Positions 1-11,797 of a DNA stretch of 64,000 bases are shown here, piece by piece. The notes under the pieces were generated by a model. That model was given only the letters and a program-made list of their open reading frames with translations. It did no database searches and had not been told where the DNA came from. Position 1 is the first letter of the stretch. Every line of letters begins with the position of its first letter. The stretch spans positions 372,001 to 436,000 of the forward strand of contig JAJJXM010000020.1 of the NCBI GenBank assembly GCA_024516155.1, given 5' to 3'. The translations under genes were made by a program, and so were the position numbers. Source of the DNA: Pyronema omphalodes. Lineage: Eukaryota > Ascomycota > Pezizomycetes > Pezizales > Pyronemataceae.

Positions 1-881
1 TGTTTTGAATTGTTTGTTTTCTTTGAGTTGGTGGGCTTGGACCACATTGTACTATTATCTTCACTCTTCCTATTGTATCTAAGGCTTCTGGATTACATGG
101 TGCTACCAGTTATTCGAAATATTGTCGAGGTGCCTGGGTTTTGAGTGTGCGCAAGATTATCTTAACTTAATGAAAGGGGATTTGGCCTGAGGCTATAACT
201 GGATGTAAGTATTGATATTAATGCAAGGCGAACAGAAGAATTTATGAAATGGGCGATATAAAGATCGCAAGGATAAACAAACTTTTTCTCGGGCGGAATT
301 TCAGATGTCTTGAAGCTTCCTTGCTACTCCCGCTCGATCCACTTATGCGCTCCACATGCCTGCCTTAAGAAGCATTGACATCCAGTTGATTCGTCCCTGC
401 ATTTGAACTGTCAGGTTCCCAGACAATTAGGATCAAGATTGCTTTTCGGCTAACATAACACTAAGCTTTCGACGACGTTCGCGTGCTTTTTTCTGCTTTG
501 GCAGAACCTGACAGACGCGGTAAACTGCTTAAGCGAGATGGTTGTAACAACTAGAGAACGGCCGCTTGCCGACCGAATACTCCGTCGCTCCTTTCTACAG
601 TTTAAAACCAGCCACTTCCGTAACGTGCACACAGAGTTTGCAGCTTCGAGAATCCCGATCCGCCTTGTCGAACCGGCTGGGATACATACTCATCGGCTGT
701 CGCAGGCATCGTTCATTATCGTCGGTCACCGCTAGCGTAGCCTAAATTTCTTGGTGCCCTTGGTACAACATAAGCCATATCTTAAATAGCGGCTTCTGGG
801 GCTTGAAATAAGCATCTTTCAACTTCTTCCTCAACTAACCTTCCTTTCTTTTCCACCCTTTACAAAAAATCCTTCGCAAAC
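1..881. other. intergenic, upstream of the BOR1-like gene
   Basis: I see no supported gene here. The only open frames are 60-65 codons, overlap one another on opposite strands (450-735) and show no recognisable domain. The last ~100 bases before the ATG at 882 are pyrimidine-rich with an A-run, as expected for the promoter and 5' leader of the gene that follows. Confidence 0.5.
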
Positions 882-3200
882 ATGGCGGCGGTTACAACAG
901 TGGTACCGAATCAGAGAAATACGACAAAAGATCCTTGGTATAGGATTCAATGGTTTAGGGGCATGATTAATGATGTCAAACGAAGAGCACCGTATTACTG
1001 GAGTGATTATGCGGATGCTTGGGACTATCGAGTGATTCCTGCTACTGGTAAGTGTTTTTCTTTTACAGGTGGCTGGGGTGAAGAATTTGAAGTTTAATGC
1101 TGACGGGGGATTTTCGGTGAATTGCAGTTTATATGTATTTTGCCAAGTACGTTACGAACTTTGAATATTGAGTATTATCGGGACAGTTATATTAATGAAA
1201 TTACAGTATTTTGCCAGGACTTGCTTTCTCACTGGATATGTAAGTTCTTCACAATACGAATGGAATGAGAATAGGATAGCTAATAATATATACAGGTATG
1301 AGAAAACCAACGGATCTTATGGAGTAAATGAATGTCTATTGGCCTCGGTTTTGGGTTCCATTGTCTTTTCTTTACTCGCAGCACAACCGCTGTGTATTGT
1401 CGGAGTCACTGGTCCCATCACTGTGTTTAGTTACACTGTTTACAACATCATCACCCCTCGGTGAGTTTTCATCTCCAGCACCTTATTATTTTTTGGCAAT
1501 ATTTTGAACAAATACTTACCGGTATTGGAACAGTGGTACTCCGTATTTCGAGTTCATGTGCTGGGTCTGCCTCTGGTCCATGGTCATGCACGCCTTCCTG
1601 GCCATTTCCAACGCCAGCAACCACGTAAAATGGGTAACTCGTTTCAGCTGCGATATTTTCGGTTTCTACGTCGCATTCATTTATCTTCAGAAGGGAATCC
1701 AAATTCTTGAAGTCCAGTACCGCGGGGGTGACGCCTCTGCTTATCTTAGCATCGCCATCTCTCTCTTGGTGTTGATCGTTGGATACCTTGCTGGTATTCT
1801 GGGAGAGAGTACGATGTTTAATCACACCGTGAGAGTCTTTTTCAAGGATTATGGTACCCCGTTGGCGGTGATCTTCTTTTCAGGATTCCAGTATATCGGA
1901 AAGATGAAGAGTATTGAACTTGAGAAGCTGCCAATTGGAAAGGCTTTCACGACGACACCGGGAAGAGCTTGGTTTGTCAGGTTCTGGGAGATTGAAACTG
2001 GTGATATTTTCCTCGCCATACCGTAAGTTTCTGAATCTAACCGCATCAAGCCCTGAATCCGGCTTCCGGCAGGAGGGTGATTGGCTATGACTAACGATGA
2101 CAACAGATTTGCTGTCTTGCTTACAATTCTTTTTTACTTCGACCACAACGTCTCCTCTCTAATTGCCCAGGGCACCGAGTTCCCTCTCAAAAAACCTGCC
2201 GGCTTTCATTGGGATATCTTCCTTCTCGGAATCACCACCGGTATTTGTGGGTTATTAGGATTGCCAGCTCCTAATGGACTTATTCCTCAGGCTCCCTTCC
2301 ATACCGCCTCTCTTTGCGTAACTAGAAAGGTTGTGGACGAGAATGAAGAAAACAAGGGAAAGGTCGAGACAGTAGTGGACCATGTTGTTGAGCAGAGGGT
2401 TAGCAATTTGCTCCAGGGGCTGTTGACATTGGGAACTATGACTGGTCCGTTGTTAAAGGTGCTAGCACATGTACCGCAAGCCGTAAGTTCCTAGCTTTGC
2501 CATGAAATGCTGAATTAGGGGTTCCCTAAGGGTTTAGGGTTAAAAGCTAATTGAGACAACAGGTCATGGCAGGACTCTTCTTTGTTATGGGTCTGGAGGC
2601 ACTTGTAGGAAACGGCATGACTCTCAAGCTGCTATTCTTGGTCAAGGATAAGGGCTTGACAGCCGTTTCACACCCGCTTATGAAAATCGATATTAAGGCG
2701 GTTTGGTGGTTTGTGGTTATTGAGTTGATTGGGTTTGGTTCGGTAAGTTCACCGTTCTGTTTGTTCACATGGCGGCACATGCCATTTCAAACTCAGAGTC
2801 AAGGCTAATAGGCGTTATTAATAGACCTTTGCTATCACGCAAACCATCGCTGCTGTCGGGTATGTATTCGACTCTTCCAGATGGCAAAATACAGTTTCTA
2901 ACGTTGAGATTATTTAGATTCCCGGTGTTTATTTTCGCCCTTATTCCGATTAGAGTGTTGCTTATGCCCAAATGGTTTAAGCCGGAAGAACTCGGCGCTT
3001 TGGATGAAGCTACTGCTTCTCCTTTTACTCTCGAGTCGTGTGGAGGAACTTGGGGAACTTATGAAAACTCAACAGTGGTCTCTTCTGCCCACACCCTCAG
3101 CCCCAATGATGACATCATGGAGAGGGGTGCGATGAGCTCGGGGCAAGAGAAAGATGCAATCGACGAAGCGGGGTCTTCGCGAAAGAGGGGAAGCAACTGA
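882..3200 (+). CDS. BOR1: BOR1-type borate/bicarbonate anion transporter, 9 exons
   Basis: Spliced exons are 882-1047, 1128-1146, 1207-1239, 1296-1460, 1534-2022, 2107-2482, 2563-2742, 2825-2859 and 2918-3200, giving 581 residues. The product belongs to the HCO3- transporter (SLC4-like) family; the yeast member Bor1 exports borate across the plasma membrane. Family landmarks are the N-terminal segment reading YMYFANILPGLAFSLDM after splicing, SYGVNECLLASVLGS, AAQPLCIVGVTGPITVFSY, and the GLLGLPAPNGLIPQAPFHT stretch, with many hydrophobic membrane segments between them. The C-terminal ~75 residues are hydrophilic, as in fungal relatives. Three exons are tiny (19, 33 and 35 nt), so automated models may miss them. 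Splice sites are GT-AG and the frame stays open through all eight joins. The family is secure; the transported substrate is inferred from it. Confidence 0.93.
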
Positions 3201-3796
3201 TCTGTAGCGTGCTTGTGCAGTAATGCTAGAAGGGTGGGTTGAAGGGGAAGCTAGAGGGTTGCATTTTGGTCGCATGATGATATCCAGGAGCTATGAGTGG
3301 TATGATAGATGATATATACAGATGTAGTAATAGGATGACGATAATGGTAGATGACTCTTATTTGGTTTTTGAATCTCGCTCAACCCGCCCATCCAATCAA
3401 AATTGTTCAAAAATGACCCTTCCGTAAATTTTTTATTTCAGGTGACACCAGATTTCAAACCACTACCGTCCCGAACATTCTCCCTCCTTCACCTCCCTCC
3501 CCTCCGCACTTCCGCTTCTGCTTACCAAGTTGTTGTGGTGGTAAACCGGATCGTCCCAGATCTACCGGACTGGCTTGGCGCCTTAGACACCAACACAAGT
3601 GCCTGTCCGCCTTTGCGTTACTCGCCCTCGATAAATCCAAAACTCACCTCGACCCCACCCGCACCTCCCGTCGGACCCTTATTCGACTGCCCCGTTTCAA
3701 TCTTCATCACGAAACTTACGGTCATTCCTCCGCCGAAGCTTTACAGCACCCTTTCCGCGACCACAGACTGCTCAGTGCTCCGAACTACCTAACAAG
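3201..3796. other. intergenic between the BOR1-like and EB1-like genes
   Basis: 3' flank of the transporter and promoter/5' leader of the EB1-like gene. A 129-codon frame at 3403-3792 runs up to the EB1 start but is rich in Pro, Ser and Thr with no domain, so I treat it as leader sequence. Confidence 0.5.
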
Positions 3797-4870
3797 ATGG
3801 GTGAATCTAGGTATGCCCCGGGAACGCAGCTATCCCCGTTCGCCACTCCTACTGTTTGTGCACAGTTCGCTGACTGGCCATCGCGTCTTTTAGACAGGAA
3901 CTCCTCAACTGGCTCAATAGTCTTTTGCAGCTCAACATAACGCGCGTCGAGCAATGTGGAACTGGGTAGGTGAACTCCTCACTACGGACCGGACCACAAC
4001 AAAGAAGGCGGGGTCCACCGTTGCATCCATGTATGCTGACATCCCGATTACAGTGCGGCTCTTTGCCAGGTTATGGACTCCATTTACGGTAGCTATTCAC
4101 TTGTTTGGGGGGTGATGAAGCTTCAAAACAAATGTCTGACAAAATTTAGGGGATGTACCAATGCACAAGATCAAGTTCAATGCCAAGTCTGAGTATGAAT
4201 ACATCAACAACTTCAAGGTCCTTACTGGTACGATGCGAAGCTCTAAAGCTGGGTCGAATAGCTTGCTGACGACCTGATAGTATACTTCGCCCAGAAGAAC
4301 ATCGATAGACCTATTCACATCGAGAAGCTCGTGAAGTGCAAGATGCAGGACAACCTTGAGTTCCTTCAGTGGGCCAAGAGACACTGGGACCAGAACTTCC
4401 CTGGCGGAGAATACGACGCCGTCGGACGCAGAAAGGGTCAGCCCGGTATCATCGGCGGAAACCCCAAACCTCCTATTCGGCAGCAGGAGAAGCGTGGAAC
4501 TACCCCTACTATCGGCAGCGGCGGTGCCGCACGGACCCGGACACCTCTTGGAGGTGGCGCTGCCTCGGCTGTTTTGCAGCAGGAGATTGCACAGCTCAAG
4601 GAGAACGTTGCTGGATTGGAGAAGGAGAGAGATTTCTACTTCAGCAAGCTTAGAGACATTGAGTTGTTGGTGCAGCATGCGATAGAAGAGCAGCCGGAGC
4701 TCGAGGCGGATGCAGAAGGACTTGTCCCTTCAATTCAGGCCATCCTTTACTCTACTGAGGTATGAATTTCGATAACCACCGGGAACCATGGGGACTAATC
4801 AAATCTATAGGAGGGATTCGTGATACCCGATGAGATAGAAGGCAATGCTCAGGATGAGGAGACTTTTTAA
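3797..4870 (+). CDS. BIM1: EB1/Bim1/Mal3 microtubule plus-end-tracking protein, 6 exons
   Basis: Exons are 3797-3810, 3894-3965, 4054-4088, 4150-4227, 4281-4759 and 4811-4870, giving 245 residues. The N-terminus after splicing reads MGESRQELLNWLNSLLQLN, followed by VEQCGTGAALCQVMDSIYGD and FNAKSEYEYINNFKVL. These are the calponin-homology domain hallmarks of EB1 proteins, which bind growing microtubule ends and recruit partners. A Gly/Arg/Pro-rich basic linker (about residues 125-165) follows. The C-terminal EB-homology dimerisation coiled coil contains KERDFYFSKLRDIELL, where FYFxKLRxIE is diagnostic. The protein ends in an acidic stretch closing with ETF, similar to the acidic-aromatic EEY/F tail that binds CAP-Gly domains. 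The first exon is only 14 nt. Length is ordinary for fungal EB1 proteins. Confidence 0.95.
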
Positions 4871-5705
4871 GAGTATCAATACCCAGAGTGTAAAGGCGGA
4901 GTGCTTCAAGCGCAACAAGCACAGGCGACATGTCGTTAGGAGGAGGGTGTAAGATTGGGGGCAGTGCTATTATCATTGTAACCTATCAGGATTGTTTTTG
5001 TGCTTTCTGCACACACCAAACCAACCATCATCATCATTCGGAGTCTTGTTTTCTCCTGTTATCATTTTATACTTTTTGTTTCTGACCAACCCTGTTTTAT
5101 TTTAAGCCCTTTTAAATATTTTTTGTCCTTCTCCTTTGAGCGCTTAGGGTAAAATGGTTGCCACGCAAAACGTCTTGTTTGCTTAGAAAATAGTTGGCGC
5201 GTTTGTTTACCATCAGAGAGATTGATGTGTGCACATAAATTGTGGACGTTGTCATTCCAAAAATCGAGGGTTCTTGCGAAAATGGAAATTGTGTCTGTGC
5301 GGTGCGAGTGAGACTTTGTGTCAATTAGCTTCTTAGAGCTCCTGGCATGTGAAGTGAGCCGCCGCGAACTCGACGCGTCGACGTCACCGAAAAGAGCATT
5401 CCGTAGTTGGACCCATCGCCACGGGATGAATCAGAAAGCGATGGCCTAATAAAAAGAGATGCATGAAAGTGGCACCCAAGCCCACGATGCTGACTTGACA
5501 CGTGTGCTCCTTTGTGATTGAGGCTCTTCACGGTAGCTGGTGAACAGTCCGTGAGTAGAGCAGCGTAGCATCATCTCATAAAGTCCGGTCACATCAACGA
5601 GGCATCTCCCCGCTTGGCCCCGCCAGCGATTCCGTCGTTACTTCCCTCGGTCCCCTCGCGAGAAATATATGCATCGATAATCACCGGAAGCTTCGACAAC
5701 CCAAA
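4871..5705. other. intergenic between the EB1-like and USO1-like genes
   Basis: 3' flank of the EB1-like gene and promoter of the USO1-like gene. Open frames on the minus strand (5112-5531) are under 72 codons and featureless. I see no RNA gene or repeat. Confidence 0.5.
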
Positions 5706-8700
5706 ATGTCACTGATCTCCGGCTTTCTACAAGGTGCTCAGGCACCCCCGAAACAATTAGCCACCACTACTATCCAGACTCTATGCTTGCGATTGTCATC
5801 CGCCACGCTTTTGGAGGACCGGAGAGCTGCCATCCTGGGCCTCCGAAGCTTCGCCAGGGATTACCAGGAGCTCGTAGCTTCGGAAGGACTAAGAGAGCTT
5901 ATTGCGACGTTGAAGAAGGACCGCGAAGACCTCGATACCGCGAAAGCTGTCCTAGAGACGTTGTTAATGCTATTTGAGAAACAGGAGGCAAATGTGCGTG
6001 CTCTATGAAAGCTACGGAGGGTAGGATAGTTGCTAACAGTGATCATGGAGGATAGCCAGAGAGCTCAGAAGACATTGCGCTTTGGTTGACAGACGAATTT
6101 ACTCAAGTAGGTACACATCTTGACCTGGTGGGCGCAGAAGCTTACGGAGAAATAGAAACAAGAAAATATTACTTTGTTACTAGATCTCCTCGAAGATGTC
6201 GACTTTTACATCCGTCTACACACGATACAGCTCCTCACAGAGATCTCCAAAAATCGTCCCGCCAGAACCCAGGAATGCGTCTTCACAGCCCCATTGGGAG
6301 TTTCCCGACTAGTCTCAATACTAGAAGACAAGCGAGACGCAATTCGTGACCGTATGCTACCTACTCTCTATAATTCATGGGAATTTGGAGCTGACGAAAG
6401 CTAGAGGCGGTCCTTTTAACTATTCATCTCTCCGACGGCCACACCGACATCCAGAAGCTCATAACCTTCGAGGGAACTTTCGACCACTGTTTTACGATTA
6501 TTGAGCAAGAGGGAGGAGTTGACGGAGGAATCGTAGTTCAGGACTGTCTCCAGCTTATGAGCAACCTGCTCTCCTACAATGCCTCCAACCAAAACTACTT
6601 CCGCGAAACTGGCTTTGTTCCAAAGCTTGCAAAGCTCCTAACACTTAGCGAAGAGGAGCTGAACCCTTTTGCCAAGGACCAGAGAGATACGAATATTCAG
6701 TATGCTCTCAGATTAGTGCGGTTATTCGTAGTACCTGGTGGTCTTGGTACAGCTGCGAATCAGAATGCTTTAGTTGCTACAGGAATTCTTCATTTGGTTA
6801 TCCAAATTGCTTTCTTGAGCTCTTGCGATATCTCTGTGAGAGCCCAAGCTCTCAAAGCAGTTGCAGATCTCATCGATGGAAATGAAGCTCTCCAGCACTC
6901 TTTCGCACAAATCCAGGTGGCTTTACCCCACCTACAGCCTCCACCGGGAGAGGAAGAGGGCGAAGGAGAGAATGTTGAAGCTCACTGTGGTGTCATTGAA
7001 GCCTTGTTGGATTTAGCACTCTGGGATAATACCGTTGGAAACATCGACAACAGGTTCGCTGCCTGTAGATGCTTGGAAGCTTACTTTAATGGCAACTCCC
7101 CAGTCCGCACCTTTTTCCTTAAACACGCTATCCAGCTTCACATCGAAGGCGACGAATCTCCTAATGCGATTACCACCCTTCTCCACCTTGACCCTGCAGC
7201 CCGCGGTGACCCCTACCGTGTCTGGATTGCCAGTGTAATCATGATCCACCTAATCTACGACGACACTGAAGCCAAGATTATGGCGACTGAGATGCGTGAG
7301 GGTGATGCCGAAGCCGGTGAGGAGGTTGTAACTGCCATTCAGAGCTGCTCCGCAAATCTTATCACTGCTCTGCAACACCAGTATGACACCCGTATCTGCA
7401 TCGGATACCTGATGCTTCTCTGCATGTGGCTTTATGGCGATTCCGATGCAGTTGACGACTTCTTGTCCGAGACTTCCTCTGTCCAGGCTCTTGTTGGAGC
7501 TGTCAAGGAGAATGGCGTCGACCCTATCGTTCAGGGACTCTCTACTTTCCTCCTCGGAATACTTTACGAATTCTCTCATCGTGACTCCCCGGTAACTAGA
7601 ACTCACCTTCACCAGCTTTTGGCGACCCAGATGACTAGAGATCTCTACGTCAATAAAATTACCCAGCTTCGATCTAACCCTCTTATCCGGGACTTTGAGG
7701 TATCTAAGGATGACTTGATGCCCGACCACCACCGCCGCAAGCATGGGTTGCCCGAAGTTTACTTCGATCAGATCTTCATCGAGTTTCTGAAAGAAAACTA
7801 CGGCAATGTCTTACGGGCTATTGACAAAGCTCCCGAACTTGATACCCGCGTTTCTGGTAACGGTATCGTGAAGACTTCAAATGGTGTCAATCTCGAAGAG
7901 CTTGAAGAACTGCGTAAGCAACTCGCCATCAAGACTGAAGAATTAGAACAAATCGAAGCAGCTCGTCAAAAAGAGAAGATTCTAATGGAGCAGGAACATT
8001 CTGCTTCTCTTAAACGTGTCGAAGATGCACGCTACAAAGATATCGAAACCATTAAAGCTGCCCAAACCGCCGCTTTGGCTGAATCCGAAAAAGCTCGACG
8101 CGCAGCAGAACAGCAACTTCAAACTGCCCAGACTTCCGGAAAACGTGCTCGCGATGCCTTGGCCGCTGAACAGAAGAAGAATAGGGAGGAGATTGAGAAG
8201 ATTAGACAAGCCGCTGCTGAAGAGAAGGCGAAGTTGGATGATAACTTCAGGAAGGTGGCGCAGGATATGACGGAGCGGAACCGAAGAACCGTGGAGGAGA
8301 AGGAGAATCAGTTAAAGGCACTCAGGGAGCAGATCAAGGAGATTCCAGTATTGAAAAGAGAAGTAGAGGAGAGGGGTGAGAAGCTGGATAATATGAGACG
8401 CCAAGCTGAGGAATTGGTAAAGAGGACTAATGAGATCGTTGCTGAAAGGGAGGGAAGAATTAAGGAACTGAATGAAGCTCTTAGAGAGGCGGGACAACGC
8501 GAGCAAGGGTTGAAGCAGCAAATTAACCAGGCCACAAAGGAGACGGCGGAAGTTAAGAAGCAGCTGGATGCCGAAGCCAAGAACTCAGAGCAGATGATAC
8601 AGCAATCCAACGCTGAAATCCAGAAACTTAACGCATCGATCCAGCAGCTCCAGAACCAGCTCCAGGAAGCTCAGAACCAGATTCAAGAAGCCCATGCAGA

Positions 8701-9672
8701 AACGCAACGAGTGCGTGATGAAATGCAGCAACAACTCGTCATAAAAGCCGGCGCCGAAAAATGCCTACAAGACTCCACCGCCATGGTCGCAAGAAAGAAC
8801 AAAGAAATCGAGGAAAGGCAACAGCAAATCGAGGCGGCAGAAAAGGCCATCAAGGAGAAGGAAGATAAAATCAAGACTCTTGAAGGCGCCGCCACCGCCG
8901 AGCGTAAGCACGCAGACCAGCGGATTGAGGAACTCGAAAAGGCCGTTGAAAGTAGCAAGAAAGACTCTGAGGCAGAGAAAGAAAAGCTGGATGCAAAGAT
9001 CAAAGAGCTCGAACAGAAAGCCGAGGAGGCGCAGAAGGAAATCGAAGCCGCTCAGAAAGCCGCTGATGAGAACAAGAAACAGCTCATCGAGGCACAGGAG
9101 GCAGCTAAGAAGCAAGCCGTCGAGCTCAGGGAGCAGGGTGAATCAGCCGATGCTGCCAAGTTCGCCGCCCTCGAAAAAGAGAAGGAAGCACTCCAAAAGC
9201 AGCTCGCTGAAGCCTCTGAAGCCCAGGAGGTGGCTAAGAAGCAAGCTGCTGAGCTGGAGAAGGAAAAGTCAGCTGATGCCGCAAAACTTGCTGCCTTGGA
9301 GAAAGAGAAGGAGGAGCTCCAGAAGCAGCTCACTGAGGCCTCTAAATCTGCCGGTCAAGTCGCCGCCCTCGAGGAAGCGAACAAAAAACTTGCCGAGTTG
9401 GAAGGAGTCCAAGAGAAGCTCAAGACTGCGTCTGCTGAAAAGGAAGAGGCGAAGAAGAAGGCGGAAGAGGTACAACAGGAGTTGGATGATCTCTTTATGG
9501 TTCTAGGAGATTTGGAAGAGAAGAGGAAAGCTGATAAGGTAAGTCTTTCTCAAACCCGTGCGTCTACTTTCGAGCTTTGCTAATGATATGATAGAAACGG
9601 TTAAAAGAACTGGGAGCCGAGGTCTCGGATGATGAAGATGAGGATGATGATGAGGACGAGGAGGAGGAGTAG
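5706..9672 (+). CDS. USO1: Uso1/p115-type vesicle tethering factor, 5 exons
   Basis: Exons are 5706-5993, 6056-6106, 6156-6351, 6405-9538 and 9595-9672, giving 1248 residues. Uso1/p115 is a long homodimeric tether that docks ER-derived COPII vesicles at the cis-Golgi. The N-terminal ~640 residues form the armadillo-like globular head; landmarks are LLLDLLEDVDFYIRLHTIQL, LVSILEDKRDAIRD and the YNASNQNYFRETGF region. From about residue 690 to 1220 the protein is an almost unbroken Lys/Glu/Gln/Ala-rich coiled coil. The last exon encodes a KRLKELG segment followed by a tail of almost only Asp and Glu, the acidic C-terminus typical of the family. It is intermediate in length between animal p115 (~960) and yeast Uso1 (~1790). 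The small first introns were placed by frame and homology. Confidence 0.94.
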
Positions 9673-9816
9673 CAAGAGTAGGATATATTTAATACGGTAC
9701 AATTAATTATATATATAATGGTTGGGGGAGAGGGGATAGTCTTTGTGTACATAGCGAAACATTCAGAAGACATAATATTTGTAGACATATATATATGCCC
9801 GGCTAACGGAGTATAA

Positions 9817-9896
9817 GATTCAGTAGTGTAGGGGTATCATGAGCGCTTGCCATTCGCATTCTGCGCTCGACCCGGGTTCGAATCCCGGCTGAATCA
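9817..9896 (+). tRNA. tRNA-Gly (GCC) with a 9-nt intron
   Basis: A 7-bp acceptor stem (GATTCAG with CTGAATC) is followed by a D arm with GTG/CAT pairing. The anticodon stem AGCGC/GCGCT closes a 16-nt loop. Removing nine bases (TTCGCATTC) after position 37 leaves a standard 7-base loop TTGCCAT with anticodon GCC. The T arm is a perfect CCGGG-TTCGAAT-CCCGG and carries the B box. The discriminator base is A, and a T-run at 9897-9901 serves as RNA polymerase III terminator. An identical copy lies in the opposite orientation at 28764-28843. Confidence 0.9.
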
Positions 9897-9901
9897 TTTT
9901 T

Positions 9902-10422
9902 ATAAGTCTTTTTCAGACAGGATGGACGCTCCAATACAGGTAATCTCATCGCATGCGTTTTATGCCCTCTCCTTGCTGTTTTTCACTTCCCCGTCAGTTC
10001 CTCTATGGCGCTGCTTATGGGGCTGACAGCAAAGTGCGATGTGAGAAACAGAACGAACGAACGAACAAACGACACGCTAGGGGAACCCTCTGGTGAGCAC
10101 GAGTATGACTATATGCTTTATGTACGTAAAGCGGAAGCAGCCATACATATCTTAGCTAATTTTCAGAGGATTGGTGAAAATCATCCATGCGTTATTGTTA
10201 GTTTGGAATTAAAGTTATCATGCAGCTTATCTATTCGATTTCGATAAGATACAGAACTGCCCTCCGCCGCTGACCTAATTCTGCCTATTTTCTCGGAAAA
10301 TCTAATTGACCATGTCCCCAGTCTTCAATTCTCCGTTTTGGGTAACGAATGAAAGTTAATATCATGGGTGACGGTCCTAGGTGTTCTTTATTGTCCATAC
10401 CAAAACCCAAGTTGTGGAAGGA
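9902..10422. other. intergenic between the tRNA and the inverted repeat
   Basis: No supported gene. An 80-codon frame at 10005-10247 contains a short reiterated ACGA/AACG stretch and no domain. Confidence 0.4.
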
Positions 10423-10641
10423 ATTGCTTACTGTGTACACTCCTCCATGAGCAGATAATTGTTGATAGATAAGCTAGAGGAGAGTACGTAGCCACATTGC
10501 TGTTAGTTATGTCTTCATTTTCCCATCAAAGATTTTGGAGCTTGGCTGTATACTATCCAGAGTACCTATCATAGGAAGGGAAAGGAGAGACGGAGGTTGG
10601 GACTAGTGACATTGTGGTTCTTACCATGCTGTTATTACTTC

Positions 10642-10975
10642 TGACGTAATATTGATTTTCTGGATTAAAAGCGGGGAGATTATGTAGACTGCACTCGCGG
10701 CGTCCAGATTTTCCCCACTTGAAGACTAAGTGCAGGAATCTCCATAACCTTTATATAAGCCTGGGGCTTAGCATGGATCTCCACATTTACGTGCTCTTAC
10801 ATAAACAATACTGCACTCTCAAAGTCAGCCACACAATCCCGCAAAGTATGAATATGCATTTGCTGACCTTTTCTGAGCCACACCTGTCAAAGAGCTCGAT
10901 GTATAAGTATCTTCCATATTGTCCCTCAAAGCACATTCATACCATCGCAATCATCACCTGATTCTTACCGAAACC
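10642..10975 (+). promoter_or_regulatory. conserved promoter block of secreted-protein gene copy A
   Basis: A palindromic-type CRE/ATF site TGACGTAA lies at 10642-10649, about 327 bp before the ATG. TATAAG lies at 10902-10907, about 70 bp before it. Both elements recur at nearly the same distances upstream of copy B and of the diverged copy C, whereas much surrounding sequence has drifted, which supports function. Binding by a bZIP factor is inferred from the site alone. Confidence 0.5.
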
Positions 10976-11344
10976 ATGAAGGCCTTCCTCTCTATCCTCA
11001 TTCTCGCTCTGTCAGCAGTTCCCGGAGTCGTATCCAAGAAGAAGAAGCCCCTAGGGCCCGACGAGTTGAGGATCCGAATCCGCGGTATCAATGGATACAT
11101 GGAGATGTATCATGACAAAGTGCATTCCAAGAAAGATATCAATTGTTATGATTTAGACCGTTTCTAGTTTGTTCTCCTCAAAGATATTTTCTGAGCGGCA
11201 CGTTGCTAATCAAGCCATAATCACAGTCACAATGGTGTCAGAGGACTCAAGGTCGAAAATGGTTGCTGCAGCTTGTACGGTGATCTCGGTTGCCACAAGT
11301 ATATGTGGAGTTCAATGCATCCGAAAAATCCGTATGTACAATGA
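10976..11344 (+). CDS. small secreted four-cysteine protein, copy A (2 exons)
   Basis: Exons are 10976-11166 and 11227-11344, giving 102 residues. Residues 1-20 (MKAFLSILILALSAVPGVVS) are a typical signal peptide, followed by a Lys-rich mature N-terminus. Four cysteines (57, 77, 78, 86) sit in the mature part. The second exon carries VENGCCSLYGDLGCHKYMW, a CC-x2-[YF]-x-D-x2-C signature of the kind seen in small cysteine-rich secreted fungal proteins. The donor is GTTTGT and the acceptor ATAATCACAG. Reading through the intron instead stops at TAG and loses three of the four cysteines. The splice is supported because diverged copy C joins at the same place, keeps frame and yields the same 102-residue length and identical cysteine spacing. 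Function is unknown; extracellular location is inferred. Confidence 0.72.
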
Positions 11345-11512
11345 TCCTTCTCCAACGTTTACCACTTCATCACTCTCCCCAGTCACAAGCAGAGTGGAAA
11401 TGGAGATGGCGGAAGAATCACAAAGAAGTGTTTGGTAACTAACGGACCGATAGGGACCTAGATAGAGATGATTACAGGATGGTCAAGAGCTATAGATGTA
11501 ACTGGGAAAGGG

Positions 11513-11735
11513 GGTGTACATAGATGTGTTTATCAGTGTGCTTATCGGTGTATTTATCAGTGTGTTTATCAGTGTGTTCATAGATGTGTTCATAGATGTG
11601 TTTATCAGTGTGTTTATCAATGTGTTTATCAGTGTGTTTATCAGTGTGTTTATCAGTGTGTTTATCAGTGTGTTTATCAGTGTGTTTATCAGTGTGTTTA
11701 TCAGTGTGTTTATCAGTGTGTTTATCAGTGTTTTT
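11513..11735 (+). repeat. 12-bp minisatellite (TGTGTTTATCAG)n, about 18 units
   Basis: Tandem 12-mers with variants (GTTCATAGAT, GCTTATCGGT, TTATCAAT) lie ~170 bp downstream of copy A. Because 12 is a multiple of 3 and the unit lacks stops in most frames, it creates long spurious open frames on both strands. Confidence 0.9.
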
Positions 11736-11797
11736 CCTATATTGTACTGAGTAAATCAAGCTTGAATCTCTTGCCTGAGTGATAACGCTCACCACAG

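Larger units (their letters stand above)
10423..11797 (+). repeat. left arm of a ~1.4 kb inverted duplication
   Basis: This segment matches the reverse complement of 16261-17659 along its whole length, from the outer GCTTA(C/T)TGTGTACAC end to the inner GATAACGCTCACCACAG/CTGTGGTGAGCG end. It holds the promoter, the two-exon secreted-protein gene and a 12-bp minisatellite. The visible differences are scattered single bases plus a length difference of about 24 bp, equal to two minisatellite units. The arms are 4.46 kb apart. Confidence 0.9.

Noticed and set aside
3403..3792. 129-codon frame directly before the EB1-like start
   Set aside because: Pro/Ser/Thr-rich without domain, ends five bases before the EB1 ATG; treated as leader sequence.
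8880..9506. 208-codon Arg/Lys/Ser-rich frame within the USO1-like gene
   Set aside because: Out-of-frame reading of the Lys/Glu-rich coiled coil; the in-frame product explains the region.
10719..10961. 80-codon frame upstream of copy A, with homologues at 17121-17363 and 14352-14549
   Set aside because: Homology between copies continues through the promoter irrespective of frame, the sequence contains the TATA region, and no domain is present; better explained as conserved promoter DNA.
11169..11438. 89-codon frame overlapping exon 2 of copy A (and 16644-16913)
   Set aside because: It is out of phase with the spliced, copy-C-conserved reading frame that carries the cysteine motif.
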